From assembly GCA_026786085.1 (NCBI GenBank), contig JAJAYT010000233.1:1-35995 (forward strand): DNA of 35,995 nucleotides, written 5' to 3'. Position numbers and translations under genes: made by a program. Each line of letters begins with the position of its first letter. The stretch's first letter is position 1. This DNA is from Microcoleus sp. CAN_BIN18 (GTDB lineage Bacteria > Cyanobacteriota > Cyanobacteriia > Cyanobacteriales > Microcoleaceae). The notes under the pieces are model-generated. The model saw only the letters and a program-made list of their open reading frames with translations. It made no database searches and was not told the origin of the DNA. This document shows, in pieces, positions 1 through 8,880 of this stretch.

Positions 1-189
1 CCCGTTCATGTCGTCAGAATAACCGCCGCCAATGACGCAAGCGACGGGATAACCGCCTGAACAGCAAGTAGACAAAACTTGCATTTCGCGACGAAATAAA
101 CCCGTATCAGTTAAAGCTAATTTTCCCAATTCAAACACGTTCAAATTAATCCCACCGATAACAATACCTTCCGTATTGGAACCTTGTCA
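1..189 (-). pseudogene. C-terminal fragment of a histone deacetylase-family (acetoin utilization-like) protein, truncated by the window edge; N-terminal part appears missing
   Basis: Reverse-strand translation of about 1-189 reads ...GKLALTDTGLFRREMQVLSTCCSGGYPVACVIGGGYSDDMNG, resembling the C-terminal part of HDAC-family proteins. It is preceded in frame by a TGA stop near 190 with no start codon, so it looks like a decayed or recombined remnant. Confidence 0.45.
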
Positions 190-269
190 GCAGGTTAGAA
201 GTCAAAAGAGAAAAGTAAAATCAGCAACGAGTAAGTATGTCTATTGAGGGGTGAAAGTTAGCGTGGTTG

Positions 270-339
270 TTGGGTAACATCAAACAAATGAACAGCGTTC
301 GGTGTTTGATGTTACCCAAATTTTCGGCTCCGAAAATTT
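270..339. repeat. Two tandem perfect inverted repeats (hairpins) upstream of the first glycosyltransferase
   Basis: TTGGGTAACATCAAACA (270-286) is the exact reverse complement of TGTTTGATGTTACCCAA (303-319). It is followed by AAATTTTCGG(318-327)-CT-CCGAAAATTT(330-339). Confidence 0.8.
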
Positions 340-378
340 AAATTTAATTCTCGACTACCATCAATTCAATAAATTAGG

Positions 379-1674
379 ATGCCAGCTATGCAAGTTAATT
401 CAAAAACTTCAGAAAAAGTCGTCGAAAAAAAACAGGCTTTAGAGTTTCTAGAACCCATTAGCAAGCGTTATCTGATGGTGATGAATATCAGATCCACCTG
501 CGATGAAAAAGGTGACAGGTATCTCGATCCAATGTGGGCAAAAGACCTAACCGAACACTTCAAGTATCTGAAAGACTTCACCCTAGCAAGTCCTTGCCAA
601 CAAGAAAAATCCCCAGAAAACGAGATTGCCGTCAACCGCGAACCATCCTTTTCTAACGTTGAATTCATCGACCTTCCCTGCCCAAACAGCTACAAAGACG
701 CAATATTGACTCTACCTGCTACAGTTGCCAAACTTTGGAGTGCGATCGGCAAAGCAGATATTGTACACACTTGCGTAGCAGGCTGGCCAATTCCTATGGG
801 CTGGTTAGTCACACCAATAGCCCTGATTCAGCGAAAATTTTACGTACTCGTAGTCGAGTCCGCACCGTGGCGTCTGGAACCAGGCAAAACCATAAAAATC
901 AAAGACAAAATCATCGCTTATGTATCGGAAATAGTCAATCGCTGGTGCGTAAACAATGCCAATTTGACAATTTTCACACAATCGGAATACCAGCAGAGTT
1001 TACTGACCAAGCGACAAGAACGAGGTCATATCATCCATGCTTCTTGGATAGATGAAGAAAATATCATTTCTGAATCCGATTCAGCCCAAATATGGCACAG
1101 AAAGATATCTCCATCAACCAAACTCAAACTGCTATTTGCTGGCAGATTAGAGTCCAGTAAAGGCTTGTTAGTTCTGATGGAAGCAATGAAAATTTTGGAC
1201 GACAAAAACATTGCTGTTAATCTCGATATTCTCGGCGACGGCTCACTGTTAAACCAATGCAAAACACTTAGCAAGAATCTACAAAAATCGGTTAATATCC
1301 AATTTTTGGGAACGCTTCCTTACGGCAAAGAATTTTTTCGACTGCTGCAAGAATATCACGCCGTTGTAGTTCCAAATCTTTCAGACGAGCAGCCCCGGAT
1401 TGTTTACGATGCTTATTCCCAAGCACTACCGGTACTCGCCAGCAACACAGACGGACTGCGCGACTGCATCCTAAACGACACAACAGGTGTAATGGTTAAT
1501 GCTAACGACCCTGTGGCCTTAGCAGATTCGATCGAATGGTCAGCGCAAAACTTGCCGAGGCTTGAAAGTATGGGCAAAGCATCTCTCCAGAAGGCTCACA
1601 GCATGACACACCAACAAATGCACCGTTCGCGGTGGGAGCTTTTATTGAAGATGTTGCAATCCTCCAAGGTTTGA
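379..1674 (+). CDS. Glycosyltransferase, GT4/GT-B family
   Basis: 431-aa ORF with GT4 C-terminal signature: LLFAGRLESSKGLLVLMEAM...LDILGDGSL...VQFLGTLPYGKEFFRLLQEYHAVVVPNLSDEQPRIVYDAYSQALPVLAS. Confidence 0.85.
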   Translation: MPAMQVNSKTSEKVVEKKQALEFLEPISKRYLMVMNIRSTCDEKGDRYLDPMWAKDLTEHFKYLKDFTLASPCQQEKSPENEIAVNREPSFSNVEFIDLPCPNSYKDAILTLPATVAKLWSAIGKADIVHTCVAGWPIPMGWLVTPIALIQRKFYVLVVESAPWRLEPGKTIKIKDKIIAYVSEIVNRWCVNNANLTIFTQSEYQQSLLTKRQERGHIIHASWIDEENIISESDSAQIWHRKISPSTKLKLLFAGRLESSKGLLVLMEAMKILDDKNIAVNLDILGDGSLLNQCKTLSKNLQKSVNIQFLGTLPYGKEFFRLLQEYHAVVVPNLSDEQPRIVYDAYSQALPVLASNTDGLRDCILNDTTGVMVNANDPVALADSIEWSAQNLPRLESMGKASLQKAHSMTHQQMHRSRWELLLKMLQSSKV

Positions 1675-1914
1675 ATTTAGCTCGCGGCTTTTATGAGTGC
1701 AAATTTTAAGTTTAGTTGTTGTCTCTTGCTCTCGGATCGTTTAATGGCGGGGCTTTCCACTCCCCGCTGAGAGTTTTGACCCGAAAAAAAGAAAATCTAC
1801 TGCACGTCCGTTCACAGGTGGTAAAGTAGGAGGCGGATCTAAAGTCTCCGATCGCCCAATACTTGCCAAAGACCACAAGCTGAGCTAGAAAAGTCAATAA
1901 AGAGTATTGCCCTT

Positions 1915-2925
1915 ATGTCCAATGCCAGTGCGTCTAGTCAGCCGTACTCATTACTCGTAGTGATTGTTAATTACAAGACGCCCCGTCTGACAATCGACTG
2001 CTTGCACTCTCTAGTCGGCGAAATTCGATCGCTCCCAAATACCCGCGTTGCAATTGCCGACAACGATTCTGGCGATAACTCAGCCTCCGAAATTGCAGGC
2101 GCCATCGAAGCAGAAGGCTGGAGCGAATGGGTATCCTTCGTGCCCCTAGACTGCAACGGCGGATTCGCCTTCGGCAACAACGCCCTGATTCGTCCCGCCC
2201 TCCAATCCCCCAATCCCCCGCCTTACATCCTCCTGCTCAACCCAGACACCATAGTTCGCCCCGGTGCCCTAAAATCTCTAGTAGATTTCATGGACGCTCA
2301 TCCCTTCGCCGGAATCGCCGGCAGTCGCTTAGAAGACCCCGACGGCACGCCCCAGGAGTCAGCTTTCCGGTTTCATAACATCTTGACTGAACTCGATTTT
2401 GGTTGGCGGACAGGCTTCATATCCAAGCTATTGGCAAACTGGGCCGCAGCCCCTCCAATTTCCCAAGAAATCTGTCAAACTGATTGGGTAGCTGGAGCCA
2501 GCATGATCGTCCGTCGCGAAGTATTTGAAAAGATTGGCTTGATGGATGAAGCTTATTTCATGTACTGCGAAGAAATGGACTTTTGTCTGCAAGCTAACAA
2601 AGCTGGCTGGAGTTGCTGGTATGTACCTGAAAGTCGCGTGGTTCACCTAGTAGGTCAAAGCTCAGGTGTCACCGACACCAAAGCCGCCCCTAAGCGACTG
2701 CCACAGTATTGGTTTGATTCCCGGCGCAGGTACTTTATCAAAAACTACGGCTTGGTTTACACAGCATTAACTGATGTCTCCTGGGCTTCGGGCTTTGCAG
2801 CCTGGAGGGTGCGCCGCGTACTTCAAGGTAAGCCGGACGGCGACCCACCAAACTTACTCACGGATTTTGTGATGAATAGTGTATTTTTTAAGGGAGGTAA
2901 GATTGAAGATTCAAAAAACTTTTAA
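1915..2925 (+). CDS. Glycosyltransferase family 2 (rhamnosyltransferase-like)
   Basis: 336-aa ORF: VVIVNYKTPRLTIDCLHSL...ADNDSGDNS...NGGFAFGNNALIRPA...ILLLNPDTIVRPGAL...VAGASMIVRREVFEKIGLMDEAYFMYCEEMDFCLQ. Confidence 0.88.
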   Translation: MSNASASSQPYSLLVVIVNYKTPRLTIDCLHSLVGEIRSLPNTRVAIADNDSGDNSASEIAGAIEAEGWSEWVSFVPLDCNGGFAFGNNALIRPALQSPNPPPYILLLNPDTIVRPGALKSLVDFMDAHPFAGIAGSRLEDPDGTPQESAFRFHNILTELDFGWRTGFISKLLANWAAAPPISQEICQTDWVAGASMIVRREVFEKIGLMDEAYFMYCEEMDFCLQANKAGWSCWYVPESRVVHLVGQSSGVTDTKAAPKRLPQYWFDSRRRYFIKNYGLVYTALTDVSWASGFAAWRVRRVLQGKPDGDPPNLLTDFVMNSVFFKGGKIEDSKNF

Positions 2926-2939
2926 AGGGTGTTTTTCAG

Positions 2940-2981
2940 TTGACAGTTGACAGTTGATAGTTGACAGTTGACAGTTGACAG
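2940..2981. repeat. Heptanucleotide tandem repeat (STRR), unit TTGACAG, about 6 copies
   Basis: TTGACAG TTGACAG TTGATAG TTGACAG TTGACAG TTGACAG read directly; one copy carries C->T. Confidence 0.9.
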
Positions 2982-3258
2982 CGATCTCTACTTGGAAGGA
3001 AGAGGATTGGAGTAATGAATAGTCTTCTTTTAATTTCTCCCTACAAGGGAGAGGCTTTAAACCAATTCTTTCTGGTAAATAAATTAAAGCCAGAGAAACT
3101 AGGTTTATCCTGGCAAGCCAAAGATTGCTTAATTCACCCAGCATTCATATTTTAAATTGAAGAATCCGGGTTGAACATCCCTGAAAAAAAAGAGAAACAT
3201 CTGACGATCGGCGGCATCTAGTAATAACTTAAACCAGACAGAATGTTGAGTACAGCTT

Positions 3259-3840
3259 ATGGTAACGCAGCCAAACTTAATCGCAAGTGAAAATCAAGTA
3301 GAAACCCCTGCACTGGGATTGTGGCAGCAGATTCAAGAAGACTGGATCGCTCATGGTCGCGATTGGACAAAACCGGGATTTCGGGCCGTAGCAGTTCAAA
3401 GATTCGGTGTCTGGAGGATGCAGGTAGAACCAAAACTACTGCGAGCTCCGTTGAGCATTCTGTATCGATCGCTCTACCGAAAAGTCCGCAACACCTACGG
3501 CATAGATTTACCGTACACAGTCAAACTCGGCCGCCGCGTCGTGATTGAACACGAAGGCTGTATTATCGTTCACGGACACTGCACTCTTGGTGACGACTGC
3601 ATTATCCGCCAAGGCGTAACTCTGGGGAACCGTTATTTAGACAAGCCTCTAGAATCGCCTCAATTGGGCGATCGGGTTAATATCGGTGCTGGAGCAAAAA
3701 TCCTCGGCAAAGTCAACCTGGGAGACGATGTAAATATCGGTGCCAATGCAGTCGTTTTATCAGATGTTCCCGCAGGTCAAACTGCCGTTGGCATCCCTGC
3801 CAAAATTCTCAAATCTCGTCCTCCTGAACATAATACTTAA
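3259..3840 (+). CDS. Serine O-acetyltransferase-like / LbH (left-handed beta-helix) acetyltransferase
   Basis: 193 aa with hexapeptide repeats IVHGHCTLGDDCIIRQGVTLGNR...LGDRVNIGAGAKILGKVNLGDDVNIGANAVVLSDVPAGQTAVGIPAKI. Confidence 0.87.
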   Translation: MVTQPNLIASENQVETPALGLWQQIQEDWIAHGRDWTKPGFRAVAVQRFGVWRMQVEPKLLRAPLSILYRSLYRKVRNTYGIDLPYTVKLGRRVVIEHEGCIIVHGHCTLGDDCIIRQGVTLGNRYLDKPLESPQLGDRVNIGAGAKILGKVNLGDDVNIGANAVVLSDVPAGQTAVGIPAKILKSRPPEHNT

Positions 3841-3899
3841 ATCAATTTAAGGTACACTCCATAAATCGGTACAATAGACATATCCAATAATTATTGTGA

Positions 3900-3936
3900 A
3901 ACAGGTTCTCCTAGCCTGTTCAAAACAGGTTTTTTT
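3900..3936 (+). terminator. Intrinsic terminator-like hairpin with a possible competing upstream arm (attenuator-like)
   Basis: AGCCTGTT(3913-3920)-CAA-AACAGG(3924-3929) followed by T7 (3930-3936). An upstream AACAGG (3900-3905) could pair with the same CCTGTT. Lies directly before ATG 3941. Confidence 0.55.
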
Positions 3937-3940
3937 GGAG

Positions 3941-4495
3941 ATGACTAATTATCTACATCATCAAAATATTCCACAAATAATGGTTGAGTCAATCACTAAG
4001 CCAACGGTTTCTGCTACAGAACCAGACTGGAGCCGCGAAAAATCTAGCAGGTGGTGGCAACCCAGTTGTCAACTGCTTAAGTCTCTCCGCAATTATCAAA
4101 AATGGCAGAAGTATGGTGGAATTTTGGGCTATTTATTATGCCGATTGAATGTCATCCAGCATCGATTCTGGACCGTTGTAACTGGAACAGACATCCCTTT
4201 AAACTGCCAAATAAAAGGAGGACTGTTACTGCCTCATCCTAATGGGGTTGTCATTCATCCCAGTGCCTCCATTGGCCCTAACTGTCTGATTTTTCAACAA
4301 GTAACAATTGTTAGTGATGTCAAAATTGGCGGTCACGTAGATATCGGTGCAGGAGCGAAAATTATTCGCTCCATAACCATCGGCGATCATGCTTTGATTG
4401 GTGCTAATGCTGTGGTGATTTGTGATGTGCCACCAGGTGCAACCGCAGTCGGAATACCAGCAAAAATCATCAAAAAAAAGACTCATGAAGTCTGA
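3941..4495 (+). CDS. Second serine O-acetyltransferase-like LbH acetyltransferase (start ambiguous: GTG 3896 or ATG 3941)
   Basis: HPNGVVIHPSASIGPNCLIFQQVTIV...IGGHVDIGAGAKIIRSITIGDHALIGANAVVICDVPPGATAVGIPAKIIKKK. Confidence 0.85.
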   Translation: MTNYLHHQNIPQIMVESITKPTVSATEPDWSREKSSRWWQPSCQLLKSLRNYQKWQKYGGILGYLLCRLNVIQHRFWTVVTGTDIPLNCQIKGGLLLPHPNGVVIHPSASIGPNCLIFQQVTIVSDVKIGGHVDIGAGAKIIRSITIGDHALIGANAVVICDVPPGATAVGIPAKIIKKKTHEV

Positions 4496-4594
4496 AAAAT
4501 TCTTTCTAGAAATCTCATAAAAATTAGGAAATTAGCTAGACTTCTACTAAGATATCAAAAGAAATGCTCAGTAGTTGCATTCAAGAGGTAAAAC

Positions 4595-5608
4595 TTGAAA
4601 AAAATTGGATTAGTAGCGATCGGACGAAATGAAGGCCAGCGCCTCCGCGAATGCCTAGTCTGGGCCACAAACAAAGTTGCCCGCGTCGTCTACGTCGATT
4701 CCGGCTCAACAGACGGTAGCCTAGAGTTAGCCCGATCGCTCGGAGCCGATACAGTAGAACTCGACTTATCCACACCCTTTACCGCCGCCCGCGCCAGAAA
4801 CGAAGGCTTTTTCCGCTTGCTGGAACTAGCACCAGACATCGAATTTGTCCAATTTGTCGATGGCGACTGCGAATTGGTTGACGGCTGGCTCGATCGCGCC
4901 CAGCAAGAACTCGCAGCAAAACCAGAATTAGCTGTAGTCTGCGGGCGTCGGCGCGAACGATACCCCACAGCCACCATCTACAACCAATTGTGCGATATTG
5001 AGTGGGATACCGCGATCGGCGAAACCACAGCCTGCGGTGGCGATTCCATGATCCGCGCCACAGCATTTCAGCAAGTCGAAGGTTTCAATCCCGCACTAAT
5101 CGCCGGCGAAGAACCAGAAATGTGCCTACGGTTGCGCCAAAAAGATTGGAAAATCCTCCGCTTAGATGCAGAAATGACCATGCACGACGCGCAAATGACC
5201 AGTTTCACTCAATGGTGGAAACGTTCTCAAAGAGCAGGTTACGCCTACGCTGAAGGCTCCTGGATGCACGGCAAAAAGCCCGATCGCCATTGGGTCAAAG
5301 AAACCAAAAGCATCTGGCTGTGGGGATTAATCATACCAGCGCTAGCCTTAACAATGGCATTACCAACAAAAGGCTGGAGCCTGTTACTATTGAGTGGCTA
5401 CCCCTTAGTAACCTATCGCACCTATAACTATTATGTAAAGCATCGGGAGATCGGAACTAAAGATGCAGCCATCTACGCTTTGTCTTGCATATTAGCCAAA
5501 TTTCCCCAACTACAAGGTCAAATCCAGTTTCACCAGCGCCGATTGCTGGGGCAGCAGAGCAAACTAATCGAATACAAAACAACCAACTCTATTAATTCAG
5601 CCAGCTAG
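4595..5608 (+). CDS. Glycosyltransferase family 2 (TTG start)
   Basis: 337 aa: VAIGRNEGQRLRECL...VVYVDSGSTDGSLELARSLGADTVEL...QFVDGDCELVDGWLDRA; C-terminal hydrophobic segment. Confidence 0.86.
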   Translation: MKKIGLVAIGRNEGQRLRECLVWATNKVARVVYVDSGSTDGSLELARSLGADTVELDLSTPFTAARARNEGFFRLLELAPDIEFVQFVDGDCELVDGWLDRAQQELAAKPELAVVCGRRRERYPTATIYNQLCDIEWDTAIGETTACGGDSMIRATAFQQVEGFNPALIAGEEPEMCLRLRQKDWKILRLDAEMTMHDAQMTSFTQWWKRSQRAGYAYAEGSWMHGKKPDRHWVKETKSIWLWGLIIPALALTMALPTKGWSLLLLSGYPLVTYRTYNYYVKHREIGTKDAAIYALSCILAKFPQLQGQIQFHQRRLLGQQSKLIEYKTTNSINSAS

Positions 5609-5654
5609 AATTACAGCTAACTTCCCTGAAAGTCAACCCCTGAGTAGCAAACAA

Positions 5655-6950
5655 ATGAGTCATAAAAAATTAAAAGTTTTACTAATCGTAGAACAGTGCA
5701 ATCCAGACTGGGCATCTGTACCTTTAGTGGGCTACAATTTTTTTCATAAAATTAACAACTTAGTTGATGCAACCCTAGTTACCCATATTAGAAATAAACC
5801 AGCGCTTGCCAAACACCCGGAATCCGAAAAAATTTTCTACCTTGAAGAAGGAAATCTCAGCAAACAATATTATAAAATAGTCGCCAAGATTACTGCCAAT
5901 GGGCGAGTAAATTGGCCTCTTTATAATGCCTTGAGCTACCCAATTTATGAAGAATTTAATCAGCAAGTATATCAAAAATTTAAATCGCAAATTCTCAACG
6001 GAGATTATGACATAGTTCATGCAATTACCCCCATGATGCCGCGCTATCCGTTTAAGGTAGTCAGTGTGTGTCAGCAGACTCCTTTTATTCTAGGCCCTGT
6101 GAATGGAGGCATTCCCTTTCCACCAGGCTTTCAAGAAACTGCCAGACAAGAATTTGCTCAATTCAACTTTTTGAGAGCAGTTGGTAGAGCTTTAATTCCA
6201 GGTTATGTAGAAACTTACAAAAAAGCCGATAAAATTTTGGCAGGTTCAACATATACCTTAAATATGCTCAAAGATTTGTTTGCAATCCCAGACGAGAGAA
6301 TTGATTTATTTTACGAAAATGGCATTTCCGAGGAATTTTTAAATTCGACAAATATCTCCAATAAAGATGTCAGCCATATCAATCTTCTTTTCGTAGGAAG
6401 ATTAGTACCTTACAAATGTGCTGATATTCTCATAGAGTCTGTTGGGAAATTAGACCAGAAAATTCAAAGTAAAATACGCTTAACAATAGTAGGAGATGGC
6501 TCGGAAAAAAATAACCTGGAAAACCGAGTCAAGGAGCTTAATTTAGGGGAAATAGTAACCTTTGCAGGATGGGTAAATCAACAAGAAACTCTGGATTATT
6601 ACAGGAAAGCAGATATTTTTTGTTTCCCTTCCATCCGAGAGTTTGGCGGAGCAGTGGTAATGGAAGCTATGGCTTGCGGACTGCCCTGCATCGTTGCCAA
6701 TAACGGCGGTATTGGTGAATATGTGAATGAAGAAACTGGTTTTAAGATAGATCCGATTTCTAGAGAGTATCTCACCCAGGAATTGACCAGTAAAATTAAG
6801 ATTTTAGTAGAAGACGATCGACTGCGGGAAAGTATGTCAGCTAAGGCGATCGAAAGAGCCAAAGAGTTTGAATGGGCTCGAAAGGCAGAAAAAATTGTTG
6901 AAATTTACCAAAAAATGCTGGGTGAGAAAAGTGTTCGTGCCTCTGGATAG
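5655..6950 (+). CDS. Glycosyltransferase, GT4 family
   Basis: 431 aa: INLLFVGRLVPYKCADILIESV...LTIVGDGSEKNNLENRVKELNLGEIVTFAGWVNQQETLDYYRKADIFCFPSIREFGGAVVMEAMACGLPCIVANNGG. Confidence 0.9.
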   Translation: MSHKKLKVLLIVEQCNPDWASVPLVGYNFFHKINNLVDATLVTHIRNKPALAKHPESEKIFYLEEGNLSKQYYKIVAKITANGRVNWPLYNALSYPIYEEFNQQVYQKFKSQILNGDYDIVHAITPMMPRYPFKVVSVCQQTPFILGPVNGGIPFPPGFQETARQEFAQFNFLRAVGRALIPGYVETYKKADKILAGSTYTLNMLKDLFAIPDERIDLFYENGISEEFLNSTNISNKDVSHINLLFVGRLVPYKCADILIESVGKLDQKIQSKIRLTIVGDGSEKNNLENRVKELNLGEIVTFAGWVNQQETLDYYRKADIFCFPSIREFGGAVVMEAMACGLPCIVANNGGIGEYVNEETGFKIDPISREYLTQELTSKIKILVEDDRLRESMSAKAIERAKEFEWARKAEKIVEIYQKMLGEKSVRASG

Positions 6951-6998
6951 TATAGTAGATAAATATCTTTGGGTTAAAAATTAGAAAGCAGGTGCGAG

Positions 6999-8231
6999 AT
7001 GAAAGCAAAAATTGGATACTTTATCCCACAATTCCCCGGACAAACACACATTTTTTTGTGGCGGGAACGACAATTTCTTGCACAACTTGGAATTGAAACA
7101 GATTTGATATCAACTCAACGGCCCCCGATAGCAATCGCTTCTCACGTATGGGCAGAAGAAGCTCAAAAAAATACTGTTTATCTATTTCCCTTTGCTGCGA
7201 AAGATTTTATTAACTCATTCGTAGAGGTTCTCAAAGCTGGCCCCGCTGGATGGTTGCGGTGCCTCGCAGTTATTGCCAAAGCGAGAGATACATCCTTATC
7301 TGAAAAAGTTAAACTCTTAGCACTGGTTGTTGTTGCTGGCAAACTAGCAGGGTTAACAAAAACAAAAGGTTGGTCGCACATCCACGTTCATTCCTGTGCC
7401 AATGCCGCGAGTATAGCCTTATTTAACTCAATTCTTACAGGCTGTACTTATAGTATGACTCTTCACGGGCCTACTCTAGAAGTGTACGGGTCAAATCAGG
7501 AACAAAAGTGGAAAAATGCTGCTTTTGCGATCGTCATATCTCAACTGCTTCTCAATGATGTCAAAAATAAATTAGCGAACTTTCTTCCCAAACAATTAGT
7601 CGTTGCTCCAATGGGAGTGAATATTGCAGAAATTAAACGCAGCAGCCTTTACAAGCCTTGGCAAGAAGGAAGTCCGTGCAAGATTTTTGCTTGCGGCCGC
7701 CTCAACCCGGTGAAAGGTCACAAATACTTGATTGAGACTGTAGAATTGCTGCGAAATCGGGGATTTGACGTGCGGCTGCAAATTGCAGGCGAGGATGAAC
7801 AAGGGGGCAGCGGATATCACAAAGAGCTAGAAAAAATCATTGAAGATAAATCGATGTCCGAATGCGTGGAGCTACTTGGGGCTGTTTCGGAACAGCGAAT
7901 TCGCCAAGGTCTAGAAGAAGCTCACGTTTTCGCTTTGGCAAGTTTGAATGAAGGAGTTCCGGTTGCTGTGATGGAAGCAATGGCGATGGAAGTGCCGGCG
8001 GTAGTTACTAATGTAGGCGGAACTTCTGAGCTAGTAGAGGACGGCGCGGATGCTATATTAGTCCAATCAGAAAAACCAGAAGAAATGGCAGACGCGATCG
8101 TACACGTACTTCAAAATCCAGAACTTGCTTTGATCCTCAGTCAGCAATCCCGGAAAAAAATCAGCGCCAAATTTAGCCACGGCCGCAGTGCAGAAACTTT
8201 AGCTCAGTGCTTGGAAGACTTAGAAAACTAA
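6999..8231 (+). CDS. Glycosyltransferase, GT4 family (colanic-acid WcaL-like)
   Basis: 410 aa: KIFACGRLNPVKGHKYLIETVELL...VRLQIAGEDEQGG...VELLGAVSEQRIRQGLEEAHVFALASLNEGVPVAVMEAMAMEVPAVVTNVGG. Confidence 0.9.
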   Translation: MKAKIGYFIPQFPGQTHIFLWRERQFLAQLGIETDLISTQRPPIAIASHVWAEEAQKNTVYLFPFAAKDFINSFVEVLKAGPAGWLRCLAVIAKARDTSLSEKVKLLALVVVAGKLAGLTKTKGWSHIHVHSCANAASIALFNSILTGCTYSMTLHGPTLEVYGSNQEQKWKNAAFAIVISQLLLNDVKNKLANFLPKQLVVAPMGVNIAEIKRSSLYKPWQEGSPCKIFACGRLNPVKGHKYLIETVELLRNRGFDVRLQIAGEDEQGGSGYHKELEKIIEDKSMSECVELLGAVSEQRIRQGLEEAHVFALASLNEGVPVAVMEAMAMEVPAVVTNVGGTSELVEDGADAILVQSEKPEEMADAIVHVLQNPELALILSQQSRKKISAKFSHGRSAETLAQCLEDLEN

Positions 8232-8344
8232 CCAGTCTACTTAACAGCATTTGATAACTCGATCGGGCTGAAGCCACGCTCATTTCCCGTATCCCGCTTT
8301 TTGTTATGACTTATGTAATTCCCCACTCTACATCCCAACAAAGA

Positions 8345-8372
8345 ACGGGTTAACCCGTATTAGGTTAACCCG
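8345..8372. terminator. Palindromic element between convergent genes (possible bidirectional terminator or repeat)
   Basis: CGGGTTAACC(8346-8355)/GGTTAACCCG(8363-8372) perfect inverted repeat; ACGGGTTAACCCGT (8345-8358) is itself a perfect palindrome. No clear U tract. Confidence 0.4.
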
Positions 8373-8396
8373 CCAGCTTAGAAACGTGCACAGCGA

Positions 8397-8750
8397 TTAG
8401 TTTTGCACTACCAGCTTAACGTTGGCGTTTTGCAAACCGCGCTGCTTGACGGCTGCTAAGGTCTTGTTCACTGCGTACTTCTGGTTGATTGAGTTAATCA
8501 ACTCAGTTTGATTGTGCTTTTTGGCGACGCCCCAAAGGTCAGCAATCAGGTCAAAGGAACCGTCGCTATTGCGAGACCAACCAAGGTCATATTCGCCTTC
8601 CAGAATCGCCACGATGTCGGAGCGAACGCGCTGGCCGTTATAGCCGCGAACATCAGCTTCGGACTTGACTGAAATGCCCAAGTCGCGCAGGGAAGCTTTC
8701 AGGATTTCGGCATCAGTGACTTTGGTACGCAGAGTGCTAAAGTGAGACAT
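8397..8750 (-). CDS. ycf35: DUF1257 / Ycf35-family protein
   Basis: 117 aa: MSHFSTLRTKVTDAEILKASLRDLGISVKSEADVRGYNGQRVRSDIVAILEGEYDLGWSRNSDGSFDLIADLWGV, characteristic of cyanobacterial/plastid Ycf35. Confidence 0.87.
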   Translation of the reverse strand: MSHFSTLRTKVTDAEILKASLRDLGISVKSEADVRGYNGQRVRSDIVAILEGEYDLGWSRNSDGSFDLIADLWGVAKKHNQTELINSINQKYAVNKTLAAVKQRGLQNANVKLVVQN

Positions 8751-8880
8751 TGGATTTCCTCCTAATAAAACTGAGAGAGAAACAACAACGGTCTAGATTT
8801 AACGGTGCCGCTGGGCGGCTCTTCAATCGAACTGCTAGCTGTTGCTAGCCTTTGCTCCTGTTTGGACCAGGAGAAAGCTT

